A stretch of DNA of 64,000 bases. Source: Corticium candelabrum (taxonomy: Eukaryota; Porifera; Homoscleromorpha; Homosclerophorida; Plakinidae). The stretch covers positions 3,678,001 through 3,742,000 of the forward strand of contig NC_085093.1 of NCBI RefSeq assembly GCF_963422355.1, in the 5' to 3' direction. The notes under the pieces are model-generated. The model was not told the origin of the DNA, did no database searches, and saw only the letters and a list, made by a program, of their open reading frames with translations. The translations under genes were made by a program, and so were the position numbers. This document shows positions 1 through 12,190 of the stretch, piece by piece. Within the stretch, counting starts at the first letter, position 1; every line of letters begins with the position of its first letter.

Positions 1-106
1 AAGTAATATATATATATATATATAACGCTAGAATGATTTCTAGCCGCATGCTTGCGGAAGTAGATAATGTTTTAAGTTGGGACTTCCCTGTATGCTATTA
101 GTTGTT

Positions 107-109
<3 letters not shown>

Positions 110-161
<52 letters not shown>
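110..161. repeat. (TA)n microsatellite
   Basis: Uninterrupted TA run, in the sequence upstream of the duplicated block. A shorter TA run stands at 7-23. Confidence 0.95.
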
Positions 162-162
<1 letters not shown>

Positions 163-963
163 CACAAATCACGTTTAATAAAATATGTACAATCAATATA
201 TGTATTAATAAATAAAAATTCAAATTAGGTTAATTACATGTATTTTATATTTTATTGAATGTGATTTTTGTTTAAAACAAATTTAAATTTATATATATTT
301 TGAATTTATTTATTATGTATATTTTTTATATTTTTATTTTATTGAATCATCCTAGTTTTGACATGACATGCGTTAGCCTCATCCCCAGACTCACGTGAGC
401 CTGTCAGTGTCCGGTTCTGGTATGACAATTTCAGCTCACGCGAGTCTGGGTAAAGACTTAGACTTGGAACTCCTAGCGCGAGGTTCCTGGAGGTTGCAAA
501 CCATAGATTTCTCATCATATTGACAACTAGCTAAAGAACTGAAAAGTGTAGGCGATCTTGTGTTGCAATTTACTGCTCTCTGTGCACGATGTCTCTAGAT
601 AGCTCGTGTAATACAATTTCTTAAAATTAGTTGTCGCAATTATTGAAATTTTTAGGAGCCCTCACTTTTTGACCTACGTGACGCCCTTGTATTGAGTATG
701 CTAACTTACTGCGTACTTTTTTTGCATTACATGAATAGACATAGACCTTTCATGCCTTGTACTTTGAGTTCTTCATTACTTTTGCAGAAAAGCAAGATAT
801 GAAACGTGTAGTAACACACGTTCACATTGAATACGTGATTAGATGACAATTTGGGTGTGGAAACATACACAAAATATTAACCCCGGAGTTGTTGTTTCGT
901 TTTGTTGGGAATTAATAGGTTTGACCTTTCATTCTCTTGTGTCTGTTTTGTGTGACTGTCTAG

Positions 964-3900
964 CTTCTTCAAGAAAAGCCATTGAAAAGGAATTGTCGTC
1001 GACCAGAGTCGTAAAAGGGGCTGCAAGTAGTGATTCAATGAAAGTGTTGCAAGACAGTCTTAAATTGCATCCCAGTACGGATGAAGACAAGCTCCAACTA
1101 ACTGCAGCCCGTCATATGAAAGCCGATGAGAAGAAGAAAAGTCGTACTGATGTAGCTGATGAAGACCACCGACCAGTGGTATTCAGACGCCTAGTTAAAA
1201 AGCAACACTATCATGGAGGCAAACCACCACTACCACCACCACCAGCTAACGGTCGGTTTCAAGTGGAGCTAGGAGGCGTACTACCACTACCACCACCACT
1301 AGGAGGTGTACCACCACTAGCACTACCACCACAAGAAGGAGGTGTACCACCCCTACCACCATCAGGAGGCGCACCACCACTACTACCATTAGGAGGCGCA
1401 TTACCACCACCACAACTGCTAGAATGCGGAGCTAGCTTATCACTATTACCACCACTGCCAGAACGACGTCAACGTCAAGAGAGAGCAGCGCTGTCTATAT
1501 CGTCAAGTGATAGACAGATTGCAGCACTAGCAGTACAAGCACAACCACCAATGCCAGTACGATCTGCTGCAGCAATACAAGTACAAACACAGCTAGCAGC
1601 AGCACCAGTACCACCACGACCAGCACTACGACCATCACCAACAACAGTACAACCACCACCAGCAGCACAACGACGAACAGTAGCTGTACCAACAGCACCA
1701 TTGTCATCAATAAGATCATCACCACGAGCTTTTACATCGACCGGTGAATCACGTCGTCGGGTGCCAGCTATAGCTTCATCTCTATCATTTGATTCAAGAT
1801 CAACAGGTGTAATGCTAGGACCAGGTTTCTCACAATTATGTGGTGAGTCTGTACAAGAGCAGGCAGACTTGCTGTGGAACTGTCTTGCTTAATTAAAGTG
1901 GAACATATAACATTAAAATTTATTATTTTAATTTAAATTTGGTTTAAGTAAACACAAATTACATGTATATATAATAAAATATATAAATTAGTATTTTATA
2001 TGAACCATAAATATACAAAAATAATATTTTGTATTCCACCCTAATGACTGAGTCAATTGTATACGTTGTAAATGATATTTTGTCGTCTAGGAGCATCATT
2101 GGCAAGCAGCGAATTGAAAGTACGATCATCGAGCGATCGTTTGGGTAATCCACTCATTACGTGTCTAGACACGTTAGTATCGCGTATAATTACTTTTGCG
2201 CATTTAGATTCTGAGCGTGAGCGGCGGCCGTCTAGGGAGACCCGCCGTTCCATGGTAATGGCCGAACAGGAGGAGTTTTGTGGTGAGATTGAAAGTTGAT
2301 GTTACAAATAGATGTTGATATGTATAGACTCGTAGCTTTCGGCGATACACGGGTCTGGGAGGTCGACGCTACGCAGCAGCCTAGTCTCGCGTAGCCAGAC
2401 CTTTTGCACCGCGTCATACAGTCAAACGTCGCGTCTACACGTCTCCCTCCCCCCCCCCCCCCCCCGACCGCTTGAGTTTCGCCCCAGAAGATCTGGCCAC
2501 GCGAGACATCCCGGATGAAACGAGACTTATTGAAAGAGATCTTTCGCCTCGCAAAGGCCGGGGAACGACCGACTAGACCCTCAAGCGTACTAGCTCTCTT
2601 ACTTACCCTTTGACTCCTTTACATAAGCATAATTGCTGAATACTTTGTCGTTGCTTAGACGTTCTATCGATGTCACGGACGGAGATCAAAGGTCTGTGTA
2701 AATCCATCATATTTTAACACAAGTTTAATACTTTCGGTATTTAGAATATGCGAGCGCGTGCTGGAAACACGTGCTGCGCGGTACCGAAGAAAAGACACTG
2801 ACTGGTAAGCTTAAGAAGAAAGAGAGCGACAAGCAAATGCGGGCAGAACGTACGTTGCTCACAGTATCACAGTTGAGTCGAGTAGAATGCAGAAATCTGA
2901 CTTATTCAGTAAAAGAATTTCCTGTCAAACGCTTGTCATCGCGGATGAGCAGGTACACAGTGGCGGGGTTCACAGGGGGCGACGGCGGCGGCGACGACGG
3001 CGACGACAGCAGTGACGACGACGACAGCAGTGACGACGACGACAGCAGTGACGACGACGACAGCAGTGACGACGACGACGATAGCAATGACAGCTGGAGT
3101 GAAAGTCTTGATGATTCAGAAAAAAGACTAGACGACATACGTCACTCGGACCAACAAAGTACAGACATTCGACGTCCAATTGCTTGTGGAAACCCGGATG
3201 ACATACCGAAATTCTTCAGTGTTCAAAAGCCGGTTAGTTCTTTCGCTATAGTCAACGCATCCCCAACAATATTGAGTTGCTGTGTTCATGCAGGAGGGGT
3301 ATTGGGAATTTACTGAGCATCTCGGCACTCTGTTGAGCTTAGATCTGAAGAATTTGCGCGAGAAAATTGAGTCCGCTGGTCTGAAGTCTTTAGGTAAACA
3401 ATACTGAATCGGAGCGATTGACTCTGTTTGCATTGTCACGCTATAAATGGTCCTCACCATGACTGTTTCAGAACCAGTTGAGGTCTATAACTGGTCCTGA
3501 ACCGGTTTATGTCTATAACTGGTCTAGAACCAGTTGTGGTCTATAGCTGGTCCTGAATCAGTTGTGGTCTATAACTGGTCCTGACGCAGTTGTGATCTAT
3601 AACTGGTTCTGAAGCAGTTGAGGTCTATAACTGGTCTAGAACCAGTTGTGGTCTATAACTGGTCCTGACGCAGTTGTGATCTATAACTGGTTCTGAAGCA
3701 GTTGAGGTCTATAACTGGTCTAGAACCAGTTGTGGTCTATAACTGGTCCTGACGCAGTTGTGATCTATAACTGGTTCTGAAGCAGTTGTGTTCTACAGCT
3801 GGTTGCGAACCAGTTGTGGTCTATAACTGGTTCTGAAGCAGTTGTGTTCTACAGCTGGTTGCGAACCAGTTGTGGTCTATAACTGGTCCTGACGCAGTTG

Positions 3901-4725
3901 TGATCTATAACTGGTTCTGAAGCAGTTGAGGTCTATAACTGGTCTAGAACCAGTTGTGGTCTATAACTGGTCCTGACGCAGTTGTGATCTATAACTGGTT
4001 CTGAAGCAGTTGTGTTCTACAGCTGGTTGCGAACCAGTTGTGGTCTATAACTGGTCCTGACGCAGTTGTGATCTATAACTGGTTTTGAAGCAGTTGTGTT
4101 CTACAGCTGGTTGCGAACCAGTTGAGGTCTATAACTGGTCTAGAACCAGTTGTGGTCTATAACTGGTCCTGACGCAGTTGTGATCTATAACTGGTTCTGA
4201 AGCAGTTGTGTTCTACAGCTGGTTGCGAACCAGTTGTGGTCTATAACTGGTCCTGAACCAGTTGAGGTCTATAACTGGTCCTGGATGACCAGCTTGATTG
4301 CGGTAATATGGCTCGCAATTAACCCTACATATAGTAGCCCTAGCCCTAACTCAAACCAAACAAACCCTATGTCTGACCAGGACCAGTTACGGTTAGGACC
4401 GGTTGTCGCGTGATCGGACGTATTTGACGTTTGCCTTCCGTCTCTAGGATCTACCATCTACAGCAAAGCGATGCACCTCTTTGCAACCGCCCTGGTTATC
4501 ATCTATCTACGCCACCACTTCCCCCACCAGTTCCCATTGCTGCCGGGCCTGCTCAAGGGTTATGGCGATATCGACGTCAAGTGGCAACAGAATATGACAA
4601 ACGCACTGCGTTGGTTTCACGAAACCGAGAAAACCATTCCGTCACTCTGTACTCGTTTGGAAGTCGCAAAGTCGTACGAGAATTTCGCAGAGATAGCATT
4701 GGGAATTCGAGAGAAAGTGCAGTAG
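964..4725 (+). CDS. PARP4: PARP4 paralogue, last five exons only (gene enters from the left edge)
   Basis: Exons 964-1842, 2091-2282, 2745-3232, 3294-3393 and 4448-4725 have GT-AG borders and compatible phases (1,1,1,0,1) and end at TAG 4723-4725. They are the counterparts of the last five exons of the complete PARP4 gene downstream, in the same order and phases. The first exon encodes a proline-rich, FH1-like stretch; the third has an acidic Ser-Asp tract; the last two match the C-terminus of vertebrate PARP4 ([20 protein letters not shown] and then [16 protein letters not shown] ... IPSLCTRLE), the part known in human PARP4 to bind major vault protein. Exon 3 could instead be split by a phase-1 intron (donor near 2804, acceptor near 2976), since both readings stay open. 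The N-terminal domains lie outside the window, so I cannot say whether this copy is whole or carries the 14-3-3 and actin parts. Confidence 0.8.
3470..4290 (+). repeat. Minisatellite (~28-bp unit) in the last intron of the PARP4 paralogue
   Basis: About 29 units of the pattern GGTCTATAACTGGTCCTGAA followed by CCAGTTGT. Many units contain an inverted repeat (AACTGGT…ACCAGTT) that can fold into a short hairpin. Units form a higher-order pattern of about three units (84 bp), with alternating TCCTGACGCAG, TTCTGAAGCAG and TTGCGAACCAG cores, showing amplification in blocks. The partner array is at 22290-22800. Confidence 0.9.
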
Positions 4726-4813
4726 TGTTTTTTTTCTTAACTATATAACTAGACAATGGTTTGCTGGATTATAGACTATGCTTGCTTTTTTCGTTTCTAG
4801 CTAGTTAGTCGGT

Positions 4814-4815
<2 letters not shown>

Positions 4816-4867
<52 letters not shown>

Positions 4868-4880
4868 CGTGCGAGCGTGC
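4816..4880. repeat. (TG)n microsatellite
   Basis: TG run shortly after the 3' end of the PARP4 paralogue; it ends in a GTGCGTGCGAGC-like imperfect part. Confidence 0.95.
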
Positions 4881-4979
4881 GTGCGTGAGTGCATGTTTAC
4901 GCTCCGGTGGAGCATGCATCCTTCCGTAGAAAAGGTTTCAGACAAGCAGATTGGAGTCCGACTTAAAAATCAGTCTGAG

Positions 4980-5492
4980 GTTTACGTTACGAGACGCGGT
5001 ACCAGCAGCATTTACGGCTTGACACTCATATGCCCGTTGATCCGAGCCTCTGACATCAGTGATAACCAACGAGCCGCTTGATGTTTGGCTGTAGCGACTG
5101 CCAGAAATTCTCCATCTCACCGTCGGCGTTCCACCGACCACAATCGGTTTAGCTTCGACGAAAGAAATTGGAGGGATAACTAGGAAATATATAGCGGTCA
5201 CTGCATAGAGTACGTTGAACCACCAAACAGCAACTTACCTTGAATGTTTAATGTTCTTGTTACTGTCGAACTGCCGACGTAATTCGTGGCTTGGCATGTG
5301 TACTGTCCAGCATCGGTTGTTTGTACGGATTTGAGCGCGAGGAGACCGTCGTGGCTGTCGACGAAGCGGTTGACATCAGTCAACGAGCTCTCGAAAATGT
5401 GAGTCCATTTGAACGTTGGAGACGGGTCACACTCGCTTATGTTGCACCTCCATTCGTGACCGGCCTGCGATCCAGCACACCAGCGGCCGTTA
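4980..5492 (-). pseudogene. Ig-domain gene fragment, at least two Ig exons
   Basis: On the minus strand an exon from about 5492 to 5239 encodes an I-set Ig domain (PTFKWTHIF … SVQTTDAGQYTCQATNYVG) and ends at a GTAAGT donor in phase 1. The next exon, from 5179 to about 4980, begins after an AG in phase 1 and encodes a second Ig domain (TVRWRISGSRYSQ … SDQRAYECQAVNAAG). I found no start, signal peptide, membrane segment or stop that belong to it; the fragment is squeezed between the two PARP4 genes and ends near a TG repeat. It may be a remnant left by the duplication, or part of a larger gene with small exons I missed. It could also be nested. Confidence 0.6.
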
Positions 5493-5499
5493 CTCAGAA

Positions 5500-7035
5500 G
5501 TTATTAACTGCTCCGAAAGAATTTGTAGGTCAACAGGACTCGCTTTGGTGGCTAACTAATTGCCGAGCGTAGCTATAATAATTAATTATTAATTAATTGT
5601 CTTCGTATACCGTACAAGATGAATAGAAAAGTTCTAGAGCCACAGATCACTACTAAGACCAGATAACGTGCACTACAACTGTTGCACATCAAATAACACG
5701 TGGTTTTTAAGCCCAGAGCTTCCATACCAGTTTCTATACGCTTTCTCTAATTTCATCAGTGGTGAACTACATCCATTAGAAAAGGGAGTTTGCAACCCCG
5801 TTTACCTCTATCTGGATCCGGGCCTGTCTAATTCGGCGGCCTCACTCTAATGCTGGAGAAGAACTGATTTTCAGCATGATCCGGAAGAACAGGAGTGAAT
5901 CTCGACCGTGGCTGAATGCAGAAACGACTCTAGCATCTATTGTAATGACAAAATTAGCTATGACCCAGAGTACTGTTCTGAAGTTTGAGCCAAATCTATC
6001 TAGAGAGCTCCTATTCAAAGCAAAAACGGCTACAGCAAGATACAACAAAACACGCAGGAATGATAGTTAGATGTTGTTTTGAGACGGAATTAAGTGAGGT
6101 TGCTTTAGTTAACTTAATTAATTAACATTAACTAATGGATTTAGCAAATACCCTGTACATATATCCAGATTCAACGGGAGAGGTATATAGTTTCGTGTTT
6201 GTAAAGATTTATGTATCTAGTTGTTTGTGGATAAGCCCATATGCAGATCTAAGTACACTGTACTGATGAAAATCTGAGATCTCGCGTATTTTCAGTATTC
6301 CATATTGGATTGAAACGTTAAAAAAGGAAGGGTCGAAAACGACGGATAAGGTGGGGTATTTTCTTTTTCAGAAGGCTTAGGAAGCCCTTCCAACCTTCCA
6401 TCCTCTAGCGTGGAAAGCACGGAGAGAGTGATTCACGTGACCTAAAGTCCCAGAAGCATACCGCGCAATTGCTAGTGAAATGACTACACTGTACTGTGTC
6501 TGAGAATTCAAGTCCTACGGAGCTCGTAGAGATTCTTAGATGTGTTTGTTGCTATGGAACCACATAAGGTGAGAAAAGAAGGCTAGTCTTGGAGTGATTC
6601 GGCGACTCTTTCGCTTATTTAGGTAACTCTACGGTTCCACACTGTCGTCAAGTACCTCTATTGCAAGAGCAGCAGCAACGGCGGAAAGAACAATTTCCAT
6701 CGTTGGTACGAGCATGCGCGTGTAGCAATTCTCGCGCTAGCAAAAGCTCCTCCTCCTCGCGTGATTCATGTGCAGCGACTGCGCGAAAGAGCCTGGCTTG
6801 CGAGGCTAATGCGCATGCCAGAGCCGTATATAGAGAAAGCACGTTCGATTCAAATGGGCTTTCCGCATTTTCCAGTCTTTCCTTTCCTTATCCGGAAAGG
6901 TCGAATACGCCTCTGGGTTTGCTAGAACCGGACATCCTAACGTAGGTTATCATCCTATAGATATCCCGGATAAATGCCCAGTCATTGTGTTTCCTTCCAG
7001 AATCATTGAGGACTTTCTTCTATGATTTTGCTCCG
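5500..7035. other. Intergenic region upstream of PARP4
   Basis: No gene is supported. It holds a copy of a dispersed motif (about 5778-5835, with GGATCCGGGCCTG) that recurs with variation near 36783, 46330 and 46810. The part from 6640 to 6840 is richer in CpG and could be the PARP4 promoter or 5' leader; the first coding exon is taken from the ATG at 7036. Confidence 0.5.
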
Positions 7036-10000
7036 ATGGGCATTTTCTCGAGGTGTCAAATTGCTCTTGAACTGACTACGTCACTATCGTGGAAACGCAA
7101 GCAAGAAATCAAGAAATCTGTTACTGCAAATGATGGCATCGTCTCTTACATTATTACGAAACAGGTCGTTTCTTACAAAGATAGCCTGCCACCGTGCGGC
7201 CCGTAGACGTAGCTGTTGTTGCAGACCAGATTCGTAGTTGTGAGTGACGTCGAGAAGACCAAGAGCTTTCCTTCATACAAATGTCGAACTGCAGCGAAAT
7301 ATGGCGTGCCGGTCGTCTCTCTGGCATTTTTAGAAGAATGCTGCAAGGCCGAGAAACTGCTAGACTCCGATCCGTTTGTAGTGTTTGGAAAGACGGCGTC
7401 ACAAGAATTCAGTTCGGGAAAAATTATTGGTTAGTCGATATTGTTTGCATGAATTTTTGATGTGAAGAATTGTATTTGATGGTGTGTGTGCACGATAAGT
7501 GCCTAGACAAGGAGCAAAGAAGGAGAGACGGATGCGACCTGCTATCATGATCAATATGAATAAAGTCGAGTGAGTCGTAATAGAATTAGTTAGATATACA
7601 TACTTAATATGAATAATGAATAATAATGTGTAAATAATACGTAATGATATATAAATAATAAATGTATTTGTTTGTGTTTGTTTGCTTGTTTGTTTATTTC
7701 AACAAAGTGTTAGCACTGTGCTGTTAAATATGGTGCATGATGATCGAGCAACAATGCTAACACTGTTGCAATAAACAAAAAATACAAATAATGAAGTAAT
7801 TATTTATATTTAATTTTGCTGATACAATATTGAAAGTAACCTACTGAGATATTATTGCTGATGGGAATAGTTTGTACTTAGATTATAATGTATAACGCTG
7901 GTATAATATGACAGTACAGTTGCGTGTCACTTATCCGACTCTCACTTATCCGACACGTCGGACAGGTCAAGCTTGCCACGTAGGTGATGATAGGACAGAT
8001 ATATGACAGATATATGATATGACAGATAATGCATCCTGCATATTATATAAATTTACAATCAATCATTGAAAGTATAATTTATATCTCTAGATCAATAAGA
8101 CATGCCGTATAATATGAACAATAGTTGAGTACATAACAGCTTCATTTATCCAACATTTTCATTTATCCAACAGGGGTACAGTCCCAAGTGGTTGGATAAG
8201 CGACACGTGACTGTATTTCTTTTCTTGTATTTTGGTAGTGGTCATTACTACTTACTGTTGAGTATTTATATGAATGTAACTGTGGATTACACAGGGCTGT
8301 AGGAACCAGTTTGGTTGGTCCCGTTTTGGCCAGACCATATTTCAAAAACCGTACTTCCACTAGTCGACGATTGCCAGAAACTTTTGGTTGAGAGTATATG
8401 TGATTAAATAACTAATATATTATAGTTTGAACGAAAGTAGATTATAACATCTTGACTCAATTGCTATTTATGCTGCCCTGAGAGTGTGGAGTAGAAGGTT
8501 CTTGGATAGCTACATGACATATTTCAGTAATTGTTGGTAAACGAGAGCAATTTATTCCAGAGGCTGTTGTGTAAGAGATACCAGTATGCTGGAAGACTGC
8601 TCTCTTGTCACGTATTCCTTGGACCACACGCTCTTAGCACGTGTTAGGCCGGACCGTTTTTAAAATGCTACCTACGGGCTTGTTACAGTTGATTTCAAGA
8701 CAGATTTCATCAATAGACTTAGGGTGTGAGATAACGGTTTAGTTTATTGTTTATATTTTGTGTGAACTATCATTCACGTGGACTATTCCTTGAACAACCG
8801 TGTCAGTTACATCCTGTTTTCTTTAGAGTGTGGAAGTTTGGTGACTCTTCTTGTCCTGTGTTTGATGAGGATGCTTACGAAGTTGCAAAGAGTTCAACTT
8901 TGAAAGTTAATTTGCAGAGTTATTGGTTTAATTTATTCTAACTTGTAGCCTTTGTGCAGTCTGTAAACTCCAAGACTGGTCAGACTCGATTCTACGTTAT
9001 TGAGCTTCATGTGTCACCTTCTGCATGTCAGACACAGATATCAGCAGACAGTCCATATAGAGTGTTTACCCATTCTGGGACATTAGGCGCCAGCAGTGAT
9101 GTGAGATGTGTACTCTGTTGTCGACTTTATCATGTGAAACTGATTGTGTCGCTAGACGGATGAAAATGGACAGATGGAATGTCGATTCTTTACTAAAGTA
9201 GCAGAAGCAGAATATGTGTACGGTCATTTGTATCAGCAGCACACAAAATCACCTCACAACATGAGCAAAGTTCAATTTTTATCACCTCGAATTGGATCAG
9301 TCAAGCTAAGAAAGGTAGTCATTGTTACGACTGGTTTGTACTGTACTATTGTGCATGTAGCAACTCTCTATCATACTTATATGTAATTTCAGATTTTTGC
9401 TGAGCTGAGATTATCAACTGGTGTGCAGTCTATACAGCCTCGAGTAGCGAGATTAGTCAACTGCATATGGTCTGAGGCAAGCGGTGAACTATCATCAATA
9501 TTGAGTGTTCCAGTTGAGTCCATTAAATGTGATGATGCTCGAAAAGCGGAAGGCTTTCTTTTGTCAATCCGGAAAGTTCTAAGTGATGGAACAATGAGCA
9601 GTGGAGAGAGAAGCAAAGAACTGCAGAGGCTAACCAGAGAATTCTATTCTCTTGTTCCTCACTCTGACCAATCAGATATAATTGATACAAAGTTAAAGTT
9701 GGCTAGAAAACAAGATCTGTGCCAGGTAGGTTTTCAAAGTGAGATATGATTGGTAATTATGATTATGACACAGGTATCTTATTTTGCCTTGCAGTTGATA
9801 AAGGATGTCGTCTCTGTAAGTGAAGCAACTGATTGGTCAACAAGAAGCAGCATTCAAGCCAAACTGCGAGCTTTACGGTGTGAAATTCAAAATGTAGAGC
9901 CAGACAGTCAGGAATACTGCCAGATACAGAATCATGTCCTGAGCCATGAGAAATCGTAAGGAATCGTGTCATCTCTAGATTGTAGTGGGTACATTGATAC

Positions 10001-12136
10001 TGTTGTGTTATAGATGTTGTGGATTGAAGGTATCCTCGATATATGCTATTCATCGGGCATCAGAAGATTCTAATTTTGCTAGCCATTTGGACAATCGACA
10101 GCTCTTGTTTCACGCTTCACAGGTCATTTATGTAGCAAACATGTCTCTGCTGTTTGTGTGATCATTCAGTTGATTAGGTTGCCAACTTTGTGGGGATTCT
10201 GTCGAGGTTCTGAATTTGCAAATGCCTTCTCTGTCTTTGTTTGCAAAATATTTCTGCATGTTAGAGGACTGTTGCTGCCTAAGATAGTGGTGGATGATTA
10301 TGGTGGTAAGAGAAGTGACCCAGGAATGTTGGGCAGTGGAATCTACTTTGCGAGTGCATCCAGGTGAGCAAGACGAATGCAACTTTCTTGTGCAATATTT
10401 TACTGTAGATAATGTTTTCTGTAGTACTAGTGCTAAGTATTCATTTCCTGGTAAGTCTTGTGGCACTCGATTCATGCTCATTGCAGAAGTAGCACTAGGA
10501 CGTGTCAGCGTAAGCTGGTTTAACATAGTTGTTACATGTGCAATGCAATGTTTATGTTTATTTCAGTCAACATATCATAAGAATACAGAGTTGGTTGCAC
10601 CACCTGATGGGTTTGACAGTGTTTATGGCATGGCCATTTCAGAGTCCAGTTCCGATTTAGAGTTTTCAGACTTTAAGGTGTGACATCTGTTGCTGCTTGT
10701 ATGGGAACGTGACTGATCGAGTTTGTTATTTAGGATGACGAATTTGTTGTTTATGATGTCAGGCAACAGAGACTTAGGTTTAGCCAGCTATCTTCAGTTA
10801 TGTATCATATTGCAATTGGCTTACTTTAAATTTGTTGTTGTGAATGTAGGTACTTGGTTGAATTCAACTTATCTAGTGATGATATCAAAACAGATTCAAG
10901 TGAGGATGCTGGTGATTGTTCGTCTGAGACTGAGGACATAGAGATGCTGGATGTCCATCACGAAGCGAATGAAAGTAGCATTGCTGGTATGTTGAGTTGA
11001 CAGTATTGACTATGTGATAGTTGGTTTTGATTGTAATTTACGTGTCGGCAGAGATTGACTTGCATGATGTTCAGAACGTTACTGACCCACTCAGTAAAGT
11101 CAAAGCCGGTCTGCTTGGCAGTGGAGATGCTGCCGTGCCGCTTCAGTCTGTTCACGTTCGAGCCAAACTTCTCGACTTAGCCACCCAAGTGGTTGTTCTG
11201 CAAGCATATCATAATGAGAGCACGGTTCCTATCGAAGCCAAGTATGTATTTCCACTGGACGACATGGCTGCTGTTTGTGGCTTTGAGGCATTCATCAACG
11301 GGAAACACATAATCGGAGAAGTGAAAGAGAAGGAACAGGCACACAAAGAATACAAGGAGGCAATCAGTCAAGGACACGGTGCTTACCTAATGGACGAGGA
11401 AACACCCGTTAGTCATCTTACATTAAAAGGCTAATTTTGTACTGGTAGTATACTGACTGGCCGTGTTAACAGGATGTGTTCACTGTGAGTGTTGGAAATT
11501 TGCCACCAGATGCGAACGTTCTAATTAAGATTACTTATGTGGCCGAGTTGGCTGTGGAAGGAGAGCACATTGTGTTTCGACTACCCGGTAGTGTTGCACC
11601 GTGGAAGAAAACTGCAGCTCTCGGTGAAGTGACACAGGCAAGCTTACTCAATCAAATACGGTTACTGTAAGTGCATATACTGAAGATTTCATTGATAGAC
11701 TGATGTGGACACAGTCAAAGTTGAGCAAGATACGTCAAGGTACAGGCAGTTGTTGTGTAGCCATTGTTAACTGCAAACTTATATTTAACTAATATGTATG
11801 CCCAATCGACTTTCACCTGGATTGTGTACTTGTGCATTACTTAACTTAATTCAGTATGTAGTTGACTTGGCTGACTGTCTGGACACAGAATATTACTTTA
11901 GTTGGTCCAAGGTTTATTATTAACTAGCAAAGGGCCCGGCTTTGTTCAGGCAAATAGAGCAGGATTCACGTTTAATTAACACAAGTTCCTGCGTGGTTTT
12001 AGATGCCTGTATTGTAGAGCAAATTAACTCGAATTGGGCAGAGACAACACAAAGTCCCGCATAATTTGTTCTTAGGGTGGCGATTGGCCTGGCAGTTTTG
12101 GCGTGATTGATGTTACAGACAGACAGACAGATCAGA

Positions 12137-12190
<54 letters not shown>

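Larger units (their letters stand above)
160..4790 (+). repeat. Segmental duplication, copy 1 (partner 19120-23300)
   Basis: Both exons and introns of this stretch match 19120-23300 over their whole length, including non-coding landmarks such as the CCCAGACTCACGTGAGCCTG stretch near 390 and 19300 and the intronic minisatellite. The match ends shortly after the stop codon (CTAGACAATGGTTTGCTGG and TATGCTTGCTTTTTTCGTTT in both copies). This is a recent direct duplication of at least the 3' part of PARP4; its left border is close to or beyond the window edge. Confidence 0.85.

Noticed and set aside
1495-1725. Val/Leu-rich minus-strand frames opposite the proline-rich exons (also 20096-20500)
   Set aside because: Shadows of the CCA/CAC-rich coding strand; low complexity and no splice or start context.
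3470-4290. CRISPR-like array of regular ~28-bp repeats
   Set aside because: Units are directly adjacent without unique spacers, lie in a eukaryotic intron and vary as a minisatellite.
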